18,827 bases of DNA from Streptosporangiaceae bacterium (GTDB lineage Bacteria > Actinomycetota > Actinomycetes > Streptosporangiales > Streptosporangiaceae), in NCBI GenBank assembly GCA_030041195.1, contig JASHOI010000457.1:1-18827 (forward strand), in the 5' to 3' direction. Positions 14,651-18,827 of this stretch are shown piece by piece. A program made the position numbers and the translations under genes. The notes below the pieces were generated by a model, which was not told where the DNA came from, made no database searches, and saw only the letters and a list, made by a program, of their open reading frames with translations. How positions within the stretch are numbered: position 1 is the first letter of the stretch; every line of letters begins with the position of its first letter.

Positions 14651-15361
14651 ATGCCAGGCATTTCCTACCAGGTAGCCGACCGCTCCACGCCCGGATACCT
14701 CGCGATCCCGCAGGCCGGCTCGGCCCCCGGCCCGTGGCACGGCGTCGTAGTGATCCATGAGGCGTTCGGCCTGAACGACGACATCAGGAACAAGGCAGAC
14801 CAGTTTGCGGCACACGGGTACCTGGCCCTCGCCCCCGATCTCTACGGCGGCAAGTCCTGGGTGCGCTGCGTGCTCGGCGCGATCCGGCAGCTCCGGTCCA
14901 GGTCGGGGCCTGCCTTCGACGCGCTGGAGGCGGCCCGCAGGTACCTGGTCTCCCGGGACGACTGCACCGGGCGGACCGGCGTCATCGGGTTCTGCCTGGG
15001 CGGAGGGTTCGCGCTGCTCTGCGCGCCGCGCGAGGGCTTCGCCGTGGCCTCGGTGAACTACGGCCAGGTGCCGAAGGACGCGGAGACCGTGCTGCGCGGG
15101 GCTTGCCCGATCGTCGCGAGCTACGGCGGACGGGACCCGATGGGCACCGAGCCTCCGGAGCGGCTGCAGCGCGCCCTCACCGTGCTGGAGATCCCGCACG
15201 ACGTGGAGGTGTACCCCGGCGTCGGGCACCGCTTCCTCACCGAGCCGTCCGGCGCGGCCGCGGTGCTCTGGAAGTTCGCCAGGATGAACTACGTCGAGTC
15301 GGACGCGGCCGATGCCTGGCGGCGGATTTACGCGTTCTTCGGGGAGCACCTGGGCGGGTGA
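14651..15361 (+). CDS. Dienelactone hydrolase family protein
   Basis: A 236-residue alpha/beta hydrolase of the dienelactone hydrolase family, which uses a Cys-Asp-His triad. Seen are Cys115 in GFCLGGG, Asp162 in GGRDPMG and His193 in GVGHRF, plus Glu37 in VIHEAFGL, the residue that primes the cysteine in characterised dienelactone hydrolases. Length is normal and there is no signal peptide, so it should be cytosolic. The start is 13 nt after the thyX stop on the same strand, so the two may be co-transcribed, although no functional link is obvious. No chlorocatechol or other aromatic-degradation genes are nearby, so a true dienelactone substrate is doubtful and a general carboxylic-ester hydrolase role is safer. 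Confidence 0.92.
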   Translation: MPGISYQVADRSTPGYLAIPQAGSAPGPWHGVVVIHEAFGLNDDIRNKADQFAAHGYLALAPDLYGGKSWVRCVLGAIRQLRSRSGPAFDALEAARRYLVSRDDCTGRTGVIGFCLGGGFALLCAPREGFAVASVNYGQVPKDAETVLRGACPIVASYGGRDPMGTEPPERLQRALTVLEIPHDVEVYPGVGHRFLTEPSGAAAVLWKFARMNYVESDAADAWRRIYAFFGEHLGG

Positions 15362-15387
15362 CCGCTCCGATCAGCAAGATGCAAAAC

Positions 15388-15529
15388 GGGATTGCACGAA
15401 GAGCAATTGCACGTCTTGCGACCTGCGTGGGATTGCACGGGAGGAAATTACCCCACGCCGCTGCGGTCGATGGGATTGCATGCGGCGCTCTCGCCGGATC
15501 CCGACGAGCCAGCCCCGTGGGATTGCATG
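15388..15529. repeat. Four spaced direct repeats GGGATTGCA(C/T)G in a convergent spacer
   Basis: GGGATTGCACG occurs at 15388-15398 and 15429-15439, and GGGATTGCATG at 15472-15482 and 15519-15529, so copy-to-copy distances are 41, 43 and 47 bp. Three of four copies are preceded by G(T/A)T-like bases (GTGGG or GATGGG). A further partial copy, CAATTGCACG, is at 15404-15413. Intervening sequences are unrelated, except for a weak A/T-rich element (AATTGC, AATTAC or ATTTGC) about 8-12 bp after three of the copies. The array fills the 195-bp gap between the convergent dienelactone hydrolase and globin-reductase genes. It is too short and irregular for a CRISPR array. Confidence 0.7.
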
Positions 15530-15556
15530 GCGTTCATTTGCGCGGCAGGCGCCCGG

Positions 15557-16945
15557 CTACCTCGCCGAGTCCGGTGGATCGTAGCGGATCTGGCCGTGCC
15601 GGACGCGGTCCGCGAGAAGCGCAACCGTCCGCCGCACCATGGGCTCGGGGCCGCTTACAAAGATTTCCCTGCCCTCGCATTTCGCGTAACGCGCCGCGAC
15701 GTCGGGCAGCGAGCCGTTAATGCCATCGAATTCTTGCTGCTGTGAGACCACGGGAATCACCGTCAGCGGCGAATAGATCCATTCGAGCACTCGCAGATCG
15801 GGCAGGTCGTAGAGGTCCTCTTCGCACCGTGCGCCGAAGAACAGGACGATCTCCCGGCGCCGGCCCGGCTTGCTGGCGTTGATCGCTCCCTCGATGATCG
15901 CCTTGATCGGGGCGAGCCCGGTGCCGCCTGCGATGCACAGCAGGCCGGTGTCCTGGTCGGCGGATGCGGTCATCTCGCCGCACGCCTGGCCGAGCAGCAG
16001 GGTGTCGCCGGGCCGGGTGTTGTGCACCAGCGACCCGCTCACCAGGCCGCCGCACAGGCCGCGGACATGCAGGTCTATCAGGCCGTTCTCCCGCGGTGCG
16101 TTGGCGATCGAGAAGTTGCGCCAGACCCGCGGCCACCGCGGCACCTGTACGGCGATGTACTGGCCCGGCGTGTAGTGCAGCGGCTGGTCTGGCTTGATCG
16201 TCAGCACCGCGAGGTCCGGCCGGCGCTGGTCGTGCTGCACCACCTCCGCGACCCACCACGGCGGCTGCAGCGCCGCGTCCTGCTCGGCCGCTGCCAGCAT
16301 CCCTGCGGAGACACGGCCCAGCGCCGTGTCCCACGCGGCCTGGGTCCGGGCGGTCCAGTTATGCCCGTTGAAATGGCGGACCGTTTCGGCGAGCACGGCC
16401 AGGAACGGCTCATAATGCCGTTCCCTGACGCCGAACTTGCGATGGCCGCGGCCCAGCTGGCTGAGATAGTCCGTCAGCGAATCCGGGTTATCGATCTGCC
16501 ACACTATCCGGGCAAGGGCGGCAAACACCCGTTCCATGTGATCATGCATTGCGTGCGGGAATATTGAGCGAATTTCCGGATAACGTGCGAAAAGACATGC
16601 ATAGAAGTGCTCCATTGCCAGCTGGGAATTCTCGGTGAGGTGCGAGAATGATTCCTTTACCAGCCGGGCATCGAAATCCCTGGCATCTTCCAGGTGTTCT
16701 GATGGCGCCTCAGCATCGGGCCGCGCCTGCGCTCGCGCAACGTCATCTTTTGCGTCGGTGTCCGCAATTCTGACTGAAAACCGCCGATTGGGATCGGTTA
16801 AAGAAAAAAGCCGTTCCTGCTGGGGGGCGCGACGCCGCCCGAAGGGCAAGCGAGGCTGCTGACCTGCGAAGCTAACCAGAGGACTGTCATCAGGGTAGCC
16901 GCCATCAAGCGCGATCGCCATAGTCCGAGTGTCGCATCCTGACAT
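15557..16945 (-). CDS. Flavohaemoprotein-like globin with FAD/NAD(P)H reductase domain
   Basis: A protein of about 462 residues joining a haem globin to a ferredoxin-reductase-like module, the architecture of flavohaemoglobins that detoxify nitric oxide. The globin (about 80-220) has HFYACLF with the B10 tyrosine region and a proximal His168 in LGRGHRKFGV. The reductase shows the FAD motif RNFSIAN and the nucleotide motif GGTGLAPI. An N-terminal extension of about 80 residues precedes the globin, rich in Asp/Ala/Arg and probably disordered. Its coding DNA is clearly less GC-rich than the rest of the window. The start is uncertain: ATG 16945 is used, ATG 16921 is equally possible, and the frame is open to 17044. 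A TATATA just upstream of 16945 may be a -10 element, which would favour 16921. NO dioxygenase activity is inferred from architecture only. Confidence 0.88.
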   Translation of the reverse strand: MSGCDTRTMAIALDGGYPDDSPLVSFAGQQPRLPFGRRRAPQQERLFSLTDPNRRFSVRIADTDAKDDVARAQARPDAEAPSEHLEDARDFDARLVKESFSHLTENSQLAMEHFYACLFARYPEIRSIFPHAMHDHMERVFAALARIVWQIDNPDSLTDYLSQLGRGHRKFGVRERHYEPFLAVLAETVRHFNGHNWTARTQAAWDTALGRVSAGMLAAAEQDAALQPPWWVAEVVQHDQRRPDLAVLTIKPDQPLHYTPGQYIAVQVPRWPRVWRNFSIANAPRENGLIDLHVRGLCGGLVSGSLVHNTRPGDTLLLGQACGEMTASADQDTGLLCIAGGTGLAPIKAIIEGAINASKPGRRREIVLFFGARCEEDLYDLPDLRVLEWIYSPLTVIPVVSQQQEFDGINGSLPDVAARYAKCEGREIFVSGPEPMVRRTVALLADRVRHGQIRYDPPDSAR

Positions 16946-17171
16946 GCTATATACAACCTTTTTCGGCCCGCTTGCTTGAAAGAATACGCAGAGTAGCGGA
17001 ATGCCGTTCGGCCAACTTTCGCGATCATGCCCGGGGGCAGACACAGGTTTATCGGCGCCGACGCCACTTTCGCGTTAAGGGCACCTGAGCCGCTGCGATC
17101 GGCGAAATATTCAGGGCGTCACCCACCGTGTCCGGCCGCATGAGGCCGTTTCGCCTCGCCGGGAGGCTGCG
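16946..17171. promoter_or_regulatory. Divergent promoter region between globin-reductase and C26 genes
   Basis: This 226-bp gap must hold promoters for both divergent genes. On the minus strand TATATA, just before ATG 16945, is the best -10 candidate, with no clear -35. A direct repeat ACTTTCGCG occurs at 17015-17023 and 17066-17074, which could be a regulator site. I see no NsrR-like or FNR-like palindrome. GGGAGG (17161-17166) is the ribosome binding site of the rightward gene. Confidence 0.4.
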
Positions 17172-17906
17172 GTGCACCATCATGGGCTCATGACTCGCCC
17201 GCTCATCGGCATCACCAGCGAGATGGCTGCCGCCCGCTGGGGGGATCGCGTGCGGGAGGCCGTATTGGCGCCCGCCAGCTACGCCTGGGCAGTGGAGCGG
17301 TCCGGATGCGTGCCGCTGCTCCTGCCGTCGGCGCCGTATCACGCCGCTGACCTCGCAGCAGGGCTCGACGGAGTGGTGTTCTGCGACGGCGCCGACGTCG
17401 ACGCCGGGCGCGACGCCGCCGGGCAGCACGACCAGGCCGGCCGGCCGGACCGGGCGCGGGACGCTCGGGAGTTCGCGCTGATGCGCGTGGCGATCGAGTC
17501 CGGGCTCCCGGTGCTCGCGATCGGCCGCGGCATGCGCGTGCTGAACGCGGTCAGGGGCGGCTCGCTGATCGAGCGCCGCGACGGCGGCGACAACGGCCAC
17601 GCACCGGGCCCGGCGACGTGGATCACCCGCGACGTCCGGCTCAGCCCGGACAGCAGGCTCGGCCGGCTGCTCGGGCCCACCGTGACCGTGTCGTTCGCGA
17701 GCATGCCGGGCGGCCGCGACCAGGCCGTGGACCGGCTCGGCAGCGGCCTGACGGCGGTCGCCTGGGCCGACGGCGAGTCCGTCGAGGCGATCGAGCTGGC
17801 CGGCCACCCGTTCGCGATCGGCCTGCAGTGGCATCCCGAGCAGGGCGAGGACATGCGGATCTTCGAGGAACTCCGCGCGGCCGCCGACAGCCGCGCCGCC
17901 GCCTAG
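17172..17906 (+). CDS. Peptidase C26 / gamma-glutamyl-GABA hydrolase family protein lacking the catalytic Cys
   Basis: A 244-residue class I glutamine-amidotransferase-fold protein of the PuuD/C26 family, whose active members cleave gamma-glutamyl amides. The family N-terminus (RPLIGIT), the DGADVD block and the C-terminal LQWHPEQ are present. His221 and Glu223 are retained, but the nucleophile motif, normally GICRGM(Q/R), reads AIGRGMR, with Gly118 (GGC, 17523-17525) replacing Cys. The GGGDVDP loop also reads CDGADVDA, and the following PxPE-type region is altered. The protein is therefore probably catalytically inactive by this mechanism, although the frame is intact and coding quality is good. 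GTG 17172 is chosen for the GGGAGG 5 nt upstream; ATG 17190 (MTRPLIGIT) is the alternative and matches the usual family start. No polyamine or GABA genes are nearby. Confidence 0.86.
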   Translation: MHHHGLMTRPLIGITSEMAAARWGDRVREAVLAPASYAWAVERSGCVPLLLPSAPYHAADLAAGLDGVVFCDGADVDAGRDAAGQHDQAGRPDRARDAREFALMRVAIESGLPVLAIGRGMRVLNAVRGGSLIERRDGGDNGHAPGPATWITRDVRLSPDSRLGRLLGPTVTVSFASMPGGRDQAVDRLGSGLTAVAWADGESVEAIELAGHPFAIGLQWHPEQGEDMRIFEELRAAADSRAAA

Positions 17907-18390
17907 CCAGCACCAACCCCGCCGCAACCTGCTTTCCGCAACGTGCGCGCAGAATGAGGGCGATTTGGTAACCGGAGTCGCGTCAGGGAGCGACCAGGTG
18001 CGGGCCTGCGGCCGGGTTCCGGGTCCGCGGCGGGGTTCGCCGAAGATGTAGGAGGATGGCGTGCATATGGGGCTCGCAGATCATCAACACGCCGGTTTGA
18101 TCTTGGCGCCAGGCCCGTTTCCATGATCGCGGTGGGTTTTTCGCAGATACGACAACAAATCCACCGCGATCATGGAAAACCGCTGTCTGACGCCAGCAAG
18201 TCAAACGCAGATTCGGCCAAAGCGCTCACTCTGGCGCGCCGTGCATACCATGCGCCAGGACGCTACAACAGAAAGCAACGGGTTATTTCGCTGCGAGCAC
18301 ATGCCGCCGCCCAGGCTCCTAGATCTTTTAGGTGGCGGGCTGGGGGCGAGGCGCGGGGGCGGTCGCTGGCGCGAGGCAAGGTAAAGAGCA
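17907..18390. other. Gene-poor convergent spacer
   Basis: This 484-bp gap between the convergent C26 and SCP2 genes has lower G+C than its neighbours. It holds the long inverted repeat described separately and a possible 21-codon reading frame (18061-18126) behind AGGAGG-like bases. I see no tRNA, no intrinsic terminator with a T-run at the expected side, and no transposase remnant. The stretches 17907-18040 and 18210-18390 show nothing I can name. Confidence 0.7.
18094..18206. repeat. Long inverted repeat, MITE-like or cruciform-forming
   Basis: The arm TTTCCATGATCGCGGTGG (18118-18135) is the exact reverse complement of 18161-18178. Pairing continues inward by one G-U and three T-A pairs, leaving a loop of about 17 nt (18140-18156). 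Outside the perfect arms, GGTTTGATCTTGGCG (18094-18108) is imperfectly complementary to CGCCAGCAAGTCAAAC (18191-18206), so the symmetry spans about 113 bp. T-runs lie inside the loop side rather than after the stem, so it is not a standard terminator. No target-site duplication was found. Confidence 0.85.
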
Positions 18391-18825
18391 CTAATAAACA
18401 GAGCGGGCGCCGAACATCTCGGCCATCCGGTTCGCCAGCGCCAGGTCGCCGTCCATCGTCATCCGGCCGTCCAGGATCAGCGGGTAGAAGCTGCCCGCGG
18501 TGGTGAGCACCCGGACGAAGTCGGCCAGCGGGACCCTGACCGTCAGCGCCGCCCCGGGGCTGCTGCCCTGGTGCACCCCGGCGTGCCCGTCGCGCACCTC
18601 GATCGACCATGGCCGGCGGGTCCCGTCGGCCATGCCCAGGTCATAGACGATCGCGCCGTCGAAGCCGGCGGCCTTGGCGGGATCGAACTGGCGCGTCATC
18701 ATCCCGAACAGGGCTCGCTGTGCCTGGCTGCTCCCGAAGATCTGCTCCAGCCTCGGGTCCGAGGCGCGGCCCATGGCCCGCTGCAGCCCGGCCCGGCCGC
18801 GCCCCCGCAGCGAGTCCCGGGCGGT
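18391..18825 (-). CDS. SCP2 sterol-binding domain protein (5' end outside window)
   Basis: A protein with an SCP2 sterol-carrier domain, a small cytosolic lipid-binding fold often found alone in actinobacteria. Diagnostic stretches are the RQFDPAKAAGFDGAIVYDL strand region, the APSAALTVRV-like strand (here SPGAALTVRVPLADFVRVL) and the C-terminal LILDGRMTMDGDLALANRM, the classic GxxxxxGD element of SCP2 proteins. The first ATG in the window is at 18774, which would give 127 residues. However, the frame stays open to the right edge with plausible helical sequence (SLRGRGRAGLQRAMGRASDP), so the gene very likely starts beyond the window. It converges on the C26 gene across a long spacer. The ligand is unknown; hydrophobic lipids are expected from the fold. 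Confidence 0.85.
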   Translation of the reverse strand, partial: TARDSLRGRGRAGLQRAMGRASDPRLEQIFGSSQAQRALFGMMTRQFDPAKAAGFDGAIVYDLGMADGTRRPWSIEVRDGHAGVHQGSSPGAALTVRVPLADFVRVLTTAGSFYPLILDGRMTMDGDLALANRMAEMFGARSVY

Positions 18826-18827
18826 GC

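Noticed and set aside
15388..15529. CRISPR array
   Set aside because: The repeats are only 11 bp, with unequal 30-36 bp gaps, only four copies and no cas genes nearby.
18118..18178. Intrinsic terminator for the convergent genes
   Set aside because: The stem lacks a T-run immediately after it on either strand; the T-run lies on the loop side.
1..18827. A novel defence, secretion or biosynthetic gene system
   Set aside because: All larger genes belong to recognisable families with ordinary chromosomal roles; no hallmark genes of phage, conjugation, restriction, toxin-antitoxin or natural-product clusters were seen.

Overview
This window is very GC-rich DNA (mostly above 70% G+C by eye) with G/C-ending codons, GTG starts and AGGAGG-type ribosome binding sites. 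That points to the chromosome of a filamentous or soil actinobacterium (Actinomycetota). A tricorn protease homologue, a fused TrpE-TrpG anthranilate synthase behind a trp attenuator, ThyX and a PucR-type regulator all fit that assignment. I cannot name the genus from sequence alone.

Layout. Positions 3-5981 hold forward-strand genes: the 3' part of an FtsH protease, an ornithine cyclodeaminase/mu-crystallin family protein, a spacer with a 32-bp tandem repeat, a small unrecognised protein, and a full tricorn protease. Positions 6008-8367 form a self-contained tryptophan unit: a probable leaderless promoter, a 13-residue leader peptide with two adjacent Trp codons, mutually exclusive RNA hairpins ending in an intrinsic terminator, then trpEG. 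Positions 8364-11152 (minus strand) hold a PucR-type regulator followed by an APC-family amino acid permease. The permease and trpEG converge and share a CTAG at their stop codons. Divergent from the regulator are a DHA2-type MFS exporter and an HSL-type alpha/beta hydrolase with a 4-bp ATGA overlap. ThyX and a dienelactone-hydrolase-like protein follow. A convergent spacer with short spaced direct repeats separates them from a minus-strand globin-reductase (flavohaemoprotein-like) gene. Divergent from that is a peptidase C26 homologue that has lost its catalytic cysteine. The last spacer holds a long inverted repeat, and an SCP2 sterol-binding protein runs off the right edge.

How the genes work together. 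The clearest functional unit is trpL-attenuator-trpEG, in which chorismate conversion to anthranilate would be throttled by charged tRNA-Trp. Regulator, exporter, hydrolase and permease may form a small uptake/efflux/ester-hydrolysis module, but the substrate is not evident. The other neighbours look like ordinary chromosomal housekeeping genes.

I see no phage, transposase, CRISPR array, toxin-antitoxin pair, defence system or RNA gene. The most distinctive signals are the trp attenuator, the cysteine-less C26 protein, the variant ThyX signature, the three unexplained repeat structures in spacers, and the compositionally distinct 5' part of the globin-reductase gene.
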